A stretch of DNA of 64,000 bases from Paractinoplanes durhamensis (GTDB lineage Bacteria > Actinomycetota > Actinomycetes > Mycobacteriales > Micromonosporaceae). The stretch's first letter is position 1; each line of letters begins with the position of its first letter. Of the stretch, positions 56,615 through 64,000 are shown piece by piece. Where the stretch lies: NCBI RefSeq assembly GCF_016862175.1, contig NZ_BOML01000002.1, forward strand, positions 183,110 to 247,109. Reading direction: 5' to 3'. A program made the position numbers and the translations under genes. Below the pieces are notes generated by a model. That model made no database searches. It was not told the origin of the DNA and worked only from the letters and a program-made list of their open reading frames with translations.

Positions 56615-57547
56615 TTACTCGGCAGCTACCGGCGTGGGGAGCTCGGCGGAACCGGTGACGACCTCGTCGACGACCGGGGTCGCCTCGGCGGTCTCGACCG
56701 TGACCGGGGCAGCCTCGGCGGCAACCGCGACCGGCTCGGTGTCGGCGGCCTTCTTCTCGGCGCCCTCGTACAGGTCGCGCTCCCACTCGGGCAGCGGCTC
56801 GCCGGCGGCGACGGTGCCCGGCTCGGGCTTCTCGTCGGCGTTGCCCCGGTTACGGCCGGAGCGGGCGATGAGGCCATCCGCGACGGCGGCGGCGATGACC
56901 CGGGTCAGCAGCTCGGCCGAGCGGATCGCGTCGTCGTTGCCCGGGATCGGGAAGTCGACCTCGTCCGGGTCACAGTTGGTGTCGAGCACCGCGATGACCG
57001 GGATGCCCAGCTTGCGGGCCTCGTCGACGGCGATGTGCTCCTTCTTGGTGTCCACGACCCAGATCGCCGACGGCGTCTTGGTCATGTCCCGCAGACCGCC
57101 GAGGGTCTTGGTGAGCTTGGTCTTCTCACGGGAGAGCTGGAGGGTCTCCTTCTTGGTGTACCCGGCGGCGGTGCCGCTCAGGTCACCCAGAGCCTCGAGC
57201 TCCTTCATCCGCTGCAGCCGCTTGTAAACGGTCTGGAAGTTGGTGAGCATGCCGCCCAGCCAACGGTGGTTCACGTACGGCTGACCGACCCGGGTCGCCT
57301 GCTCGGCGATGGCCTCCTGCGCCTGCTTCTTGGTGCCGACGAAGAGGATGTGACCACCCTCGGCGACGGTGTCCCGCACGTACGCGTAGGCCTTCTCGAT
57401 GTACTCGAGCGTCTGGCGCAGGTCGATGATGTAGATGCCGTTACGCTCGGTGAAGATGAAGCGCTTCATCTTCGGGTTCCAGCGGCGGGTCTGGTGCCCG
57501 AAGTGGACACCGCTCTCCAGCAGCTGACGCATGGTCACGACGGCCAT
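56615..57547 (-). CDS. rpsB: 30S ribosomal protein S2
   Basis: A 310-residue S2 with [80 protein letters not shown] and [22 protein letters not shown]. The last 55 residues are an Ala/Val/Glu-rich tail, longer than in Escherichia coli but usual in actinobacteria. The ATG at 57547 has GGGAG nine bases upstream. The leader of about 200 bases contains a CGACCGC/GCGGTCG hairpin (57704-57722); a TATGCT -10 candidate lies beyond it. S2 is known to control its own operon. Confidence 0.97.
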   Translation of the reverse strand: MAVVTMRQLLESGVHFGHQTRRWNPKMKRFIFTERNGIYIIDLRQTLEYIEKAYAYVRDTVAEGGHILFVGTKKQAQEAIAEQATRVGQPYVNHRWLGGMLTNFQTVYKRLQRMKELEALGDLSGTAAGYTKKETLQLSREKTKLTKTLGGLRDMTKTPSAIWVVDTKKEHIAVDEARKLGIPVIAVLDTNCDPDEVDFPIPGNDDAIRSAELLTRVIAAAVADGLIARSGRNRGNADEKPEPGTVAAGEPLPEWERDLYEGAEKKAADTEPVAVAAEAAPVTVETAEATPVVDEVVTGSAELPTPVAAE

Positions 57548-57766
57548 GGGTGATTGCTCCCTGTTTTCCCTGGTTGTCACGCTCACCGGCGGTGTGCGTC
57601 CTGGCGCCCGGTCGTCGGCCACAGTCGGACCCGAAAGATCGAGACCAGGGAGGGCCGTCGCCGCCGGCCCCAATCAGGGGAACCGGCAGAGGGCACGCGA
57701 GGTCGACCGCACAGGGCGGTCGCCGGGCACAAGCATACGCCAAGCCGTTTCGTTACTCCGAGTGCC

Positions 57767-58324
57767 TCAGGCTACGGCCAATCCGGCCGCCAACAGCAAG
57801 ATCAAACCGACCGGCACGTACGCCACCGGCGGCGTCAGCCAGGAGTCGCGGGTGGTGGCGCCGCCGTTCCGGGCGAGGGCGAACAGGCCGATGCCGGTGA
57901 GCGCGAACCCGAGCGTCAGCAGAACGGCCGGGACGATTCCGGCCGCGGTCGGGTCGCCGGTGAACGCCTGATCGATCAGTAGGCGGAAGACCGGGATGAA
58001 CAGGACGAACATGATTATTGCCACTAGAAACGCGGAAACCGGGCGTCGTTCTTTCTGGTCCGCCGCCGCCGGCCTCGGCTCCTCCGGTGGGCGGATTGTC
58101 GGATATTCCGGCCCACGCACCGGGCGGGCATGACTGCCGGTCGTGGTGAGCGGGTCGGCCATGGCGTACGGCCCGGCCGGCGGTGCGACCGCCGGGCGCT
58201 GCTCGGGCAGGCGGAACGCCCCACTCGGGCGTTCGTGCGCGGCGTCGTGGACTCCGGAGTCGTAGGGATTGGCCTGTCCCGGATACCAGCTCGGCTGGTC
58301 CTCGGCGTAGCGGTGTCCTTCCAC
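57767..58324 (-). CDS. hypothetical membrane protein
   Basis: About 185 residues: a hydrophilic Pro-rich N-terminal half (GHRYAEDQPSWYPGQANPYDSG...RPPEEPRPAAADQKERR) followed by three hydrophobic helices (FLVAIIMFVLFIPVFRLLI, AVLLTLGFALTGIGLFAL, YVPVGLILLLAAGLAVA). I do not recognise the family. The GTG at 58324 is preferred because a perfect 14-bp palindrome lies just upstream, which would be an operator; the open frame extends to 58468. It is divergent from yraN. A topology of three helices with the N-terminus inside is likely. Confidence 0.7.
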   Translation of the reverse strand: MEGHRYAEDQPSWYPGQANPYDSGVHDAAHERPSGAFRLPEQRPAVAPPAGPYAMADPLTTTGSHARPVRGPEYPTIRPPEEPRPAAADQKERRPVSAFLVAIIMFVLFIPVFRLLIDQAFTGDPTAAGIVPAVLLTLGFALTGIGLFALARNGGATTRDSWLTPPVAYVPVGLILLLAAGLAVA

Positions 58325-58339
58325 GATCTCGCACGTTAA

Positions 58340-58353
58340 GTGACCGCGGTCAC
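58340..58353. promoter_or_regulatory. perfect 14-bp palindrome, putative operator
   Basis: GTGACCGCGGTCAC, 15 bases upstream of the membrane-protein GTG and within the 155-base divergent region shared with yraN. Fully symmetric sites of this size commonly bind GntR-, MarR- or CRP-type regulators; which one cannot be told from sequence. Confidence 0.4.
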
Positions 58354-58479
58354 GTGCGCCACTGCAGAACCCATAACAGATCAGCTCGGCTACGCAGAGG
58401 TTGTCCACAGTCGCGCTCCGTCCACAGGCCGCCATGATTTCCGCGCGCGACGGCCCCGAACGGGCCACGGTTGGCGTCC

Positions 58480-58839
58480 ATGACGACGGAACGACGGGCG
58501 GTCGGCGCCTACGGCGAGCAGGTCGCCGCGCAGCACCTGCAGGCTTTGGGACTCGTGATCCTCTACCGGAACTGGCGCTGCTCGGCGGGCGAGGTCGACC
58601 TCGTCCTGCGCGACGGCGACGACATCGTCTTTTGCGAGGTGAAGACGCGGCGCGGCACCGCCTACGGCACCCCGGCCGAGGCCGTCGGCTACCGCAAGGT
58701 GCGCAAACTGCGCGAACTTGCCGGCCACTGGCTCGCCGAGACCGGATTGCACCCGCGAAACATCCGCTTCGACGTGGTCGAGGTGTTCCCCCAGCAGCGC
58801 GGTCCCGCCCGGGTCGAGCACATCAGCGCGGCCTTCTGA
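58480..58839 (+). CDS. YraN family (UPF0102) endonuclease-like protein
   Basis: A 119-residue protein with the YraN pattern: GAYGEQVAAQHLQALGLVILYRNWRCSAGEVDLVLRDGDDIVFCEVKTRRGTAYGTPAEAV, including the E-D-ExK residues of the restriction-endonuclease-like fold. The family is universally near comM/dprA in actinobacteria, which suggests a DNA-processing role, unproven. The ATG at 58480 is used rather than a TTG at 58471; the ribosome-binding site is weak. It is followed by comM after a short duplicated segment. Confidence 0.93.
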   Translation: MTTERRAVGAYGEQVAAQHLQALGLVILYRNWRCSAGEVDLVLRDGDDIVFCEVKTRRGTAYGTPAEAVGYRKVRKLRELAGHWLAETGLHPRNIRFDVVEVFPQQRGPARVEHISAAF

Positions 58840-58872
58840 TGAGCGCGGCCTTCCGATGAGCTATGCCCGCGT
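58839..58872 (+). repeat. short direct duplication at the yraN/comM junction
   Basis: The 17-base segment GCGCGGCCTTCTGATGA (58827-58843) is repeated at once as GCGCGGCCTTCCGATGA (58844-58860), one base different. The first copy holds the yraN stop and the second the comM start. The bounds given here are approximate around the junction. It looks like a slippage duplication that moved the start of comM away from its former overlap. Confidence 0.7.
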
Positions 58873-60388
58873 GCTCTGCGTCGGCCTGCTCGGCGTCACC
58901 GGCCACCTCGTCGAGGTGGAGGCCGACCTCTCCACCGGCCTGCCCATCTTCACGCTGACCGGCCTGCCCGACGCTTCCCTCAACGAGGCCCGGGACCGGG
59001 TGCGGGCGGCCGTGACGAACTCGGGTCAGACCTGGCCGAACCGCCGGATCACCATCAACCTCCTGCCCGCCGCCCTGCCCAAACGCGGCAGCAGCTTCGA
59101 TCTCGCCATCGCCGCCGCCCTCCTGGCCGGCTCCGGCGAGCTGCCGTCGGCGCCGCTGGAGGGCGTCGTCGTGCTCGGCGAACTCGGCCTCGACGGCGCG
59201 GTCCGGCCGGTCCGCGGCGTGCTGCCGATGGTCGCCGCCGCGGTCCGGGCCGGCATCACCGGGGTCATCGTGCCGCTGGCCAACGCGCGCGAGGCCACCG
59301 TGGTGCCCGGGGTGACCGTCCGCGCGGTCGACTCGCTGCACCGGCTCGTCGACTTCGTTCGCGGCACCGGCCCGCTGCTCGACCCACCACCGCCGGCCCC
59401 GGCACCACCGCCGGGCGGTCCCGATCTGGCCGACGTCGCCGGTCAGGAGCTGGGGCGCTACGGCCTCGAGGTGGCCGCGGCCGGTGGGCACCACCTGGCC
59501 CTCTTCGGCGCACCGGGGGCCGGCAAGACGATGCTCGCCGAACGCCTGCCGTCGATCCTGCCCGAGCTGGACGACGACGAGGCCCTCGAAGTGACCGCCC
59601 TCCAGTCGATCGCCGGGGTGCTGCCGCCGGAGGGTGGCCTGATCCGGCGGCCACCGTTCCAGGCTCCGCACCATTCGGCGAGCATGGCCGCGCTCATCGG
59701 CGGCGGCAGCGGGCTCGCCCGCCCCGGCGCGATCTCCCTCGCCCACCGCGGAGTGCTGTTCCTCGACGAGGTCGCCGAGATGCGCGGGGCGACCCTGCAG
59801 GCGTTACGGCAGCCGCTGGAGAACGGGCGGGTGGTGCTCGGCCGGTCCCTCGGCACCACCGAGTTCCCGGCCCGCGTGCAGCTGGTGGTCGCGGCCAACC
59901 CCTGCCCCTGCGCTTCCCCGGCCGGCGATCAGGCCTGCACCTGCTCGCCCTCGGTCCGACGGCGCTACCAGGCGAAACTGTCCGGCCCGCTGCTCGACCG
60001 GATCGACATCCGGATCACCATGCACCCGCTGCGCGCGGCCCACCTGATGACCGTCGGCTCGCCCTCACCGCCGTCGGCCGTGGTGGCCGCCCGGGTCGTG
60101 CAGGCCCGCCAGGCCGCGACCGCGCGCTGGTCGGCCCGCGGCTGGCGGCTCAACGCCGAGGTGCCCGGCAAGGACCTGCGCCAGGGGCGGTGGCGCCTGC
60201 CGCCGGACGACACGGCCGACCTGCGGACGGCGCTCGACCGTGGGCTGCTGTCGGCGCGCGGCTTCGATCGAGTGATGCGGTTGGCCTGGACGATCGCCGA
60301 CCTGGACGGCCTCGAACGCCCAGGCCGGGCGGAAGTCACCGAAGCGATCCAGTTACGGATGGGAGAGTCCCATGAGTACGCCGAATAG
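58856..60388 (+). CDS. comM: YifB family Mg-chelatase-like AAA ATPase (ComM)
   Basis: A 510-residue ATPase. N-terminal Lon-protease-like domain (YARVLCVGLLGVTGHLVEVEADLSTGLPIFTLTGLPDASLNEARDRVRAAV), Walker A GAPGAGKTM near residue 220, Walker B GVLFLDEVAE, then the C-terminal Mg-chelatase domain with the Cys-rich CPCASPAGDQACTCSPSVRRRYQ. ComM proteins are hexameric helicases that promote branch migration during natural transformation. ATG start at 58856. It overlaps dprA by 17 bases. Confidence 0.94.
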   Translation: MSYARVLCVGLLGVTGHLVEVEADLSTGLPIFTLTGLPDASLNEARDRVRAAVTNSGQTWPNRRITINLLPAALPKRGSSFDLAIAAALLAGSGELPSAPLEGVVVLGELGLDGAVRPVRGVLPMVAAAVRAGITGVIVPLANAREATVVPGVTVRAVDSLHRLVDFVRGTGPLLDPPPPAPAPPPGGPDLADVAGQELGRYGLEVAAAGGHHLALFGAPGAGKTMLAERLPSILPELDDDEALEVTALQSIAGVLPPEGGLIRRPPFQAPHHSASMAALIGGGSGLARPGAISLAHRGVLFLDEVAEMRGATLQALRQPLENGRVVLGRSLGTTEFPARVQLVVAANPCPCASPAGDQACTCSPSVRRRYQAKLSGPLLDRIDIRITMHPLRAAHLMTVGSPSPPSAVVAARVVQARQAATARWSARGWRLNAEVPGKDLRQGRWRLPPDDTADLRTALDRGLLSARGFDRVMRLAWTIADLDGLERPGRAEVTEAIQLRMGESHEYAE

Positions 60389-61673
60389 CTACCCTTCCCC
60401 TTCTGACAGCGCCTCTCCCGGCAGCTCCCCTCCCGGCAGCTCCCCTCCCGGCAGCTCCCCTCCCGGCAGTGATGCCGATCGCGCCGCTCGGACGGCGCTC
60501 ACCTGGCTCGCCGAGCCCGGGAACCGGACGGTCTGGTCGATGGTCCAGTCCTACGGCGCCCCGGAGACGCTCGACCGGCTGATGCGTGGCGCCTGCCCGG
60601 AGGCGGCGTTGCAGGCGTCGGTGCTGGCCCGGATGGCCGACTTCGACCCGGAACGGCTGGCCGACGCAAATCTGCGGCGGGCCGAGCAACTCGGCGCGCG
60701 GATCGTGGTCCCCGCCGACGAGGAGTGGCCGAGCCGGGTCGACGCGCTGTCCGTCCTCGAGCTCGACCAGCCCGGGCGGCTCGGCCGGGACGTACGGCCG
60801 CCGCTGTGCGTCTGGGTGCGCGGAGCCTGGCCACTGGGTCAGGCGCTGGAGCGCTCGGTCGCGGTGGTCGGGGCGCGGGCGGCCACCGGCTACGGGAAAC
60901 AGGTCACCGGCGATATCGCGTACGGGCTGGCCGAGCACGGCTGGACCGTGGTTTCCGGCGGCGCTTTCGGCATCGACGCGGCCGCCCATCGCGCCACGCT
61001 CGCCGCCGGCGGCCTGACCGTGGCCGTGCTGGCCTGCGGTGTCGACCGGCCCTATCCGGCCGGCAACGCGGCCATGTTCGATCGGATCGCCGAGACCGGC
61101 CTGCTGATCAGCGAATGGCCGCCGGACGCCGAGCCGCTCAAGCACCGCTTCCTGATCCGCAACCGGGTGATCGCGGCCGCCACGGTGGGAACGGTCGTCG
61201 TCGAGGCGGCCGCGCGCAGCGGCGCGATCCAGACGATGAACCGGGTGCTGGCGCTACGCCGCCCCGCGATGGTGGTCCCCGGCCCGGTGACCTCGGCCAT
61301 GTCGGTCGGCTGCCACGAGCTGTTGCGCGCACACCCGGAGACCACCCTGGTCACCGGATTGCCGCACGTGCTGGAGACGGTCGGTCGGATGGGCGAGTAC
61401 TACACGGATGCACCGCGCGGCCCCGAGCATCGCCGGGACGCCCTCGACGAGGAATCGGCCCTGGTCCTGGAGGCGGTTCCAGCCAAGGGCACGGCCACGT
61501 CCGAGGAGTTGGCCGCGCGAGCCGGCCTGGCGTTGCGCACCGTGCTGCGCCGGCTCTCCCTGCTGGAGCTGGCCGGCCTGGTGGAACGCCGGGACGACGG
61601 GTTCGCTCTGGCACGCCCCGATCCCCGCACCGATCCCCGTCCCGATCCGTCGGCACGGGAGGCGACCCGGTGA
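60372..61673 (+). CDS. dprA: DNA-processing protein DprA
   Basis: DprA binds incoming single-stranded DNA and loads RecA. The 433-residue protein has an unusual N-terminus of repeated PGSS-type units (a 15-base DNA repeat, about four copies), a SAM-like domain, the Rossmann core VAVVGARAATGYGKQVTGDIAYGL, VVSGGAFGIDAAAHRATLAAGG, CGVDRPYPAGN and LIRNRVIAAAT, a C-terminal winged helix, and a short Asp/Pro/Arg repeat tail (DPRTDPRPDP). Start ATG lies inside comM. The winged helix suggests standard DprA function. Confidence 0.95.
   Translation: MSTPNSYPSPSDSASPGSSPPGSSPPGSSPPGSDADRAARTALTWLAEPGNRTVWSMVQSYGAPETLDRLMRGACPEAALQASVLARMADFDPERLADANLRRAEQLGARIVVPADEEWPSRVDALSVLELDQPGRLGRDVRPPLCVWVRGAWPLGQALERSVAVVGARAATGYGKQVTGDIAYGLAEHGWTVVSGGAFGIDAAAHRATLAAGGLTVAVLACGVDRPYPAGNAAMFDRIAETGLLISEWPPDAEPLKHRFLIRNRVIAAATVGTVVVEAAARSGAIQTMNRVLALRRPAMVVPGPVTSAMSVGCHELLRAHPETTLVTGLPHVLETVGRMGEYYTDAPRGPEHRRDALDEESALVLEAVPAKGTATSEELAARAGLALRTVLRRLSLLELAGLVERRDDGFALARPDPRTDPRPDPSAREATR
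60419..60469 (+). repeat. 15-bp tandem repeat coding the DprA N-terminus
   Basis: Unit CCCGGCAGCTCCCCT, three full copies and a partial fourth, in frame, encoding repeated PGSSP. The repeat length is a multiple of three, so copy-number change would keep dprA in frame and only alter the disordered N-terminus. Confidence 0.85.
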
Positions 61674-61711
61674 GCCGGTACGGCCCCCGGGCGCCACCCG
61701 CGATGTTCGGA

Positions 61712-61921
61712 CTAGTCCTCGGAATCGTCCAGGTCGCGGCGATGGACTTTCATCCACCCCTCGACGTCGTCGGCCAACCACACCTTGCCCTGCGCCAGGT
61801 CGGCGAGCGGTTTGGGGAAGTCAGCTCGGCTGGTGATCTGGTACGCACGCTGCCGGCTGACCCCACCCAAGCGGATGCGGATCTCGTGCGCGCCCATGAG
61901 CCGGATCGGTTTCACTGCCAC
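61712..61921 (-). CDS. AlpA-like small helix-turn-helix regulator
   Basis: About 69 residues with a winged helix of the AlpA/excisionase kind: LMGAHEIRIRLGGVSRQRAYQITSRADFPKPLADLAQGKVWLADDVEGWMKVHRRDL. Such proteins bind DNA as excisionases or local regulators. I choose the GTG at 61921, seven bases after a TACGGT -10-like hexamer, which would make a leaderless message; a TTG at 61954 is also possible. No integrase is nearby, so regulation of the divergent gene seems likelier than excision. It ends 38 bases from dprA, convergent. Confidence 0.75.
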   Translation of the reverse strand: MAVKPIRLMGAHEIRIRLGGVSRQRAYQITSRADFPKPLADLAQGKVWLADDVEGWMKVHRRDLDDSED

Positions 61922-62004
61922 ATGATCGACCGTAGGCGTGAGACTATTAGTCAATCATCAAGTTGATAGGAGACAGCTAGTCGCATGTCACCTATACTCG
62001 CCGC
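61922..62004. promoter_or_regulatory. divergent leaderless promoter region with palindromes
   Basis: An 83-base AT-richer island. Plus strand: -35 GAGACA (61970-61975), 17-base spacer, -10 TATACT (61993-61998), and six bases later the ATG at 62005, so transcription would start at the start codon. Minus strand: TACGGT seven bases before the GTG of the AlpA-like gene. Palindromes GACTATTAGTC (61942-61952) and ATCAAGTTGAT (61957-61967) lie between and are likely regulator sites. Confidence 0.55.
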
Positions 62005-62583
62005 ATGACTAGGCGCCGACAGACCGCTCGTCCGGTCCCCCTGGCCCCCACACACAGACGCGATTGGCGCACCCTGTGGCGCCGTTGCATCTGCGGTCTG
62101 ACCACGCCTTGCATAGATCGATTGGTCCCTCCGAAACCCCGTCCATACCCTCCGCCGCCGACACCATCCACTGCCGACCACCGCCTGCTCCCGACCTACA
62201 GCGAGTACTTGGCAACCATCCCGTTCCCGACGTATTGCGGCTTCGCTGCCATGCGAGCCTTCCCCGGCGAAACACCCCCGCCACCCGAGCAACCCGTCCC
62301 CCAGATCCCCACTCCCGGCGCTGTTGCCGTCCCTGCCGGTCGGCAAGGCGCCAGGGGCGGCCCCGGCACCGGCCTCAGCCCCGGCGAAAGGTCCGGGGCC
62401 GCCCCCGAAACGAGTTCCTCCCGCACCACCGCTCCTGAAGACACGAAGACCGGCGAGCGCGCCGTCCGGATCGGTACGCGGGGGTCGCGAACCGATCCGG
62501 ACGGGGCCTGGCGCGATCGCCCACCGACCACCCGGGCCCGCCCACCAACGACCACACATCACCCGACCCTGACCCGCCGATGA
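62005..62583 (+). CDS. hypothetical protein, apparently leaderless
   Basis: A 192-residue frame that starts at the A of ATG six bases after a near-consensus TATACT. Residues 1-45 look structured and specific (HRRDWRTLWRRCICGLTTPCIDRL, with a CxC...C Cys group), followed by Pro-rich and Thr/Arg-rich disordered sequence that fades into the repeat tract. The promoter and Cys-rich N-terminus support at least a short gene; the C-terminal half may be fortuitous. I do not recognise a characterised family. Divergent from the AlpA-like regulator, which may control it. Confidence 0.4.
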   Translation: MTRRRQTARPVPLAPTHRRDWRTLWRRCICGLTTPCIDRLVPPKPRPYPPPPTPSTADHRLLPTYSEYLATIPFPTYCGFAAMRAFPGETPPPPEQPVPQIPTPGAVAVPAGRQGARGGPGTGLSPGERSGAAPETSSSRTTAPEDTKTGERAVRIGTRGSRTDPDGAWRDRPPTTRARPPTTTHHPTLTRR

Positions 62584-62878
62584 CCTGACCCGCAGGGGCC
62601 CGGTCCCCCACCCACGACCAAGAGCAGCGACGAACCCGACGCCGCCCACCCCCTCTCCCTCCCGAGTGACGACCCATCGACAACGCCGGGCGCGGCCACA
62701 AGCCAAAACGTGCCCCACCAGCGCAGCCAGCCAAAGCGAACCGCGCCGGCGGGACCGCCCGACCACACATGCCGGGCTGAGTCGGCCGGCGACATAGCCA
62801 GGCCAGCCGACAACGCACGCCGGACCAACCGACCGAGCCGTCATGCCCGGCAAGCGCGGCAAAACCGCGAGACCGACC

Positions 62879-62929
62879 CAGCCAGAACCCACGCCCAGCC
62901 AGAACCCACGCCCAGCCAGAACCCACGCC
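62879..62929. repeat. 17-bp tandem repeat, three copies
   Basis: Unit cagccagaacccacgcc, two exact copies and a third nearly exact. 17 is not a multiple of three, so the unit is not maintained as an in-frame peptide repeat. Confidence 0.85.
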
Positions 62930-63030
62930 AAGCCAGCAGGGCGGGTCGAGCCAGCACGCACGGCGGAGCCGAGCCGATAGGCGCGGCCAGCCGGTAACGC
63001 GGGTTGCGCGACTCCGAGCCGCGATCGGGC

Positions 63031-63094
63031 CAGCAGACAGGCGGGCCAGCAGACAGGCGGGGCGGCAGACAGGCGGGGCGGCAGACAGGCGGGG
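63031..63094. repeat. 16-bp tandem repeat, four copies
   Basis: Unit cagcagacaggcgggg with small variants (first base pair of copies 3 and 4 reads cg instead of ca). Four adjacent copies fill 64 bases exactly. Confidence 0.85.
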
Positions 63095-63328
63095 CGGCCA
63101 TGCCGGAAGGCACGGCAAAGCCGACGACGCGGGCCGAGCCAGCGCGCACGGCAAAGCTGGCGACGCAGGCTGAACCGGCACGCGCGGCAACGCCGGCGAT
63201 GCAGAAAAGCCGCCAGGCAATGCAAGCCGACGACGCAAAGCCGAACCGGCACCCGCCGCAAGCCGACAACACCGGCCAAGCCGTTCGGTCGGCCCGCACG
63301 GCGGGGCGACCGACACGGCAGGCCGGCC

Positions 63329-63413
63329 CACACGGCAGAGCGGCCCACACGGCAGAGCGGCCCACACGGCAGAGCGGCCCACACGGCAGAGCGGCCCACA
63401 CGGCAGAGCGGCA
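63329..63413. repeat. 17-bp tandem repeat, five copies
   Basis: Unit cacacggcagagcggcc, four exact copies and a fifth differing only at its last base. No T on the plus strand across the entire 85 bases. Confidence 0.9.
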
Positions 63414-63547
63414 AGGCGGGTCGAGATGGCGGACACGGCATGCGCGGCACGGCAGGCGGCATCGGTATGCGTGGCACTCCGACCCGGAGCGCCACAACTG
63501 CGGCTTGGCAAGCCGGTGGCGTAGGCCCCAGCCGACGCGCATGGCAA

Positions 63548-63610
63548 AGCCGGCGACCCGGGCCGAGCCGGCGACCCGGCCCAAGCCGGCGACCCGGCCC
63601 AAGCCGGCGA
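63548..63610. repeat. 18-bp tandem repeat, three and a half copies
   Basis: Unit agccggcgacccggccca, with one base difference in the first copy. Read on the plus strand in one frame it gives a Lys/Pro/Ala/Thr/Arg repeat, but no gene context supports translation. Confidence 0.85.
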
Positions 63611-63919
63611 GGTAGGTCGCCTCGACAGGCACGGCAAGACCGGCCCAACCAGCGCACACGTTGAAGCCGACAAGGCGGCGTGGCCGGCCGGCAGCACCTG
63701 CCGGCGAGACCGGCCTAGCCGACTGGCACGCGGGCTGGTCCACAGAAGAACGAGTAGGCGAGCGCAGGAAAAGCGAGGGAGCGGAGCAGCAGTCAGCTAC
63801 TGGGCAGAGCGGCAGTCAATGAGCGGGCGGGGACGGCGGCGGGCTAACGAGTGGGTGGCGTGGTGGGCGAGCAGGGATGCGCGGCCGGCGAGAGCGGCCG
63901 GAGTGCGAGGCCTGCTGGG

Positions 63920-64000
63920 CGGGTCCGGCGGGTCCGGCGGGTCCGGCGGGTCCGGCGGGTCCGGCGGGTCCGGCGGGTCCGGCGGGTCCGGCGGGTCCGG
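63920..64000. repeat. 9-bp tandem repeat running off the window end
   Basis: Nine exact copies of cgggtccgg, continuing to the last base of the window, so the full array is longer. In frame it could encode Gly-Ser-Gly or Gly-Pro-Ala repeats depending on phase; which gene, if any, it belongs to is not visible. The 63781-63919 segment before it shows no gene I can support. Confidence 0.9.

Larger units (their letters stand above)
62641..63780. repeat. T-depleted minisatellite-like tract
   Basis: By my count the plus strand has only about 50 T in roughly 1,140 bases, with three 60-base lines (62881, 63301, 63361) containing none, while A stays common. It is built of short and degenerate tandem repeats described separately. 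Because all stop codons begin with T, every plus frame is nearly open and several long frames also appear on the minus strand; none has a convincing start or family, so I annotate no gene. It is unlike the rest of the window. Confidence 0.8.

Noticed and set aside
63004..63615. Plus-strand frame of 203 codons with Lys/Ala/Pro/Arg repeats resembling a histone H1-like tail
   Set aside because: Stops start with T and T is nearly absent, so openness is not evidence; no ribosome-binding site, promoter or conserved domain was seen. The 17-bp repeats do not preserve a reading frame unit.
61951..63657. Long minus-strand frames of 568, 440 and 300 codons over the T-depleted tract
   Set aside because: Three different frames are open over the same DNA, they are Cys/Trp/Pro-rich without any recognisable domain, run across 16- and 17-bp repeats, and overlap the AlpA-like promoter. 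Open frames here follow from base composition.

Overview
The window is a very GC-rich actinobacterial chromosome segment. Gene order, protein sequences and start-codon use (many GTG, some TTG) point to Micromonosporaceae, most likely Actinoplanes or a close relative; this is inferred from family knowledge, not from a database match. Most of it is conserved housekeeping chromosome with accessory genes between the blocks.

Layout. 1-20.9 kb: the end of a glycogen-debranching-type gene, then a minus-strand block that reads in transcription order rimP, nusA, ylxR, infB, a Trm11-like methyltransferase, a DUF503 gene, rbfA, a DHH phosphoesterase, a 29-codon small ORF, a MATE pump, truB, ribF, rpsO, pnp, an M16 protease, a PAP2 protein and dapB. 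A plus-strand histidine kinase/response regulator pair is inserted between truB and ribF. 21-28.3 kb: a Tat-lipoprotein/DUF4439 pair, a nucleotidyltransferase-fold protein, a VIT/CCC1 transporter, map, and a STAS antagonist convergent with a 1,174-residue kinase-receiver-SpoIIE phosphatase-RsbW fusion. 28.4-35.3 kb: a minus-strand catabolic cluster (APC permease, glutamine-synthetase-like ligase, SDR, aldehyde dehydrogenase, two class I amidotransferase-type hydrolases) that looks like a gamma-glutamylation route for an amine or amino alcohol. 35.6-41.7 kb: a MerR-type regulator, a TetR/YhgE/ABC operon with a visible operator, an LLM oxidoreductase and a PadR regulator with a visible operator and promoter.

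41.8-48.9 kb: GNAT, ispG, rseP, dxr (two MEP isoprenoid genes around a site-2 protease), a BrkB-like membrane protein and a CrtI-like FAD oxidoreductase. 49-57.5 kb: a metallo-beta-lactamase/Rieske fusion, a DUF2631 membrane protein, then the conserved block rpsB, tsf, pyrH, frr, cdsA, rlmN, DivIVA-like (minus strand). 57.7-61.7 kb: a membrane protein, then yraN, comM (yifB) and dprA, the usual actinobacterial DNA-uptake/processing neighbours. 61.7-64 kb: a small AlpA-like regulator divergent from an apparently leaderless hypothetical gene, followed by about 1.4 kb of minisatellite-like DNA whose plus strand is almost devoid of T, and a 9-bp tandem repeat running off the window end.

There is no rRNA gene, credible tRNA, CRISPR array, transposase, integrase or phage gene. 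The most unusual items are the T-depleted repeat tract, the divergent leaderless pair beside it, a possible three-helix RNA in the amine cluster, the metallo-beta-lactamase/Rieske fusion, the all-in-one signalling phosphatase, and an ABC ATPase whose Walker A lysine is arginine.
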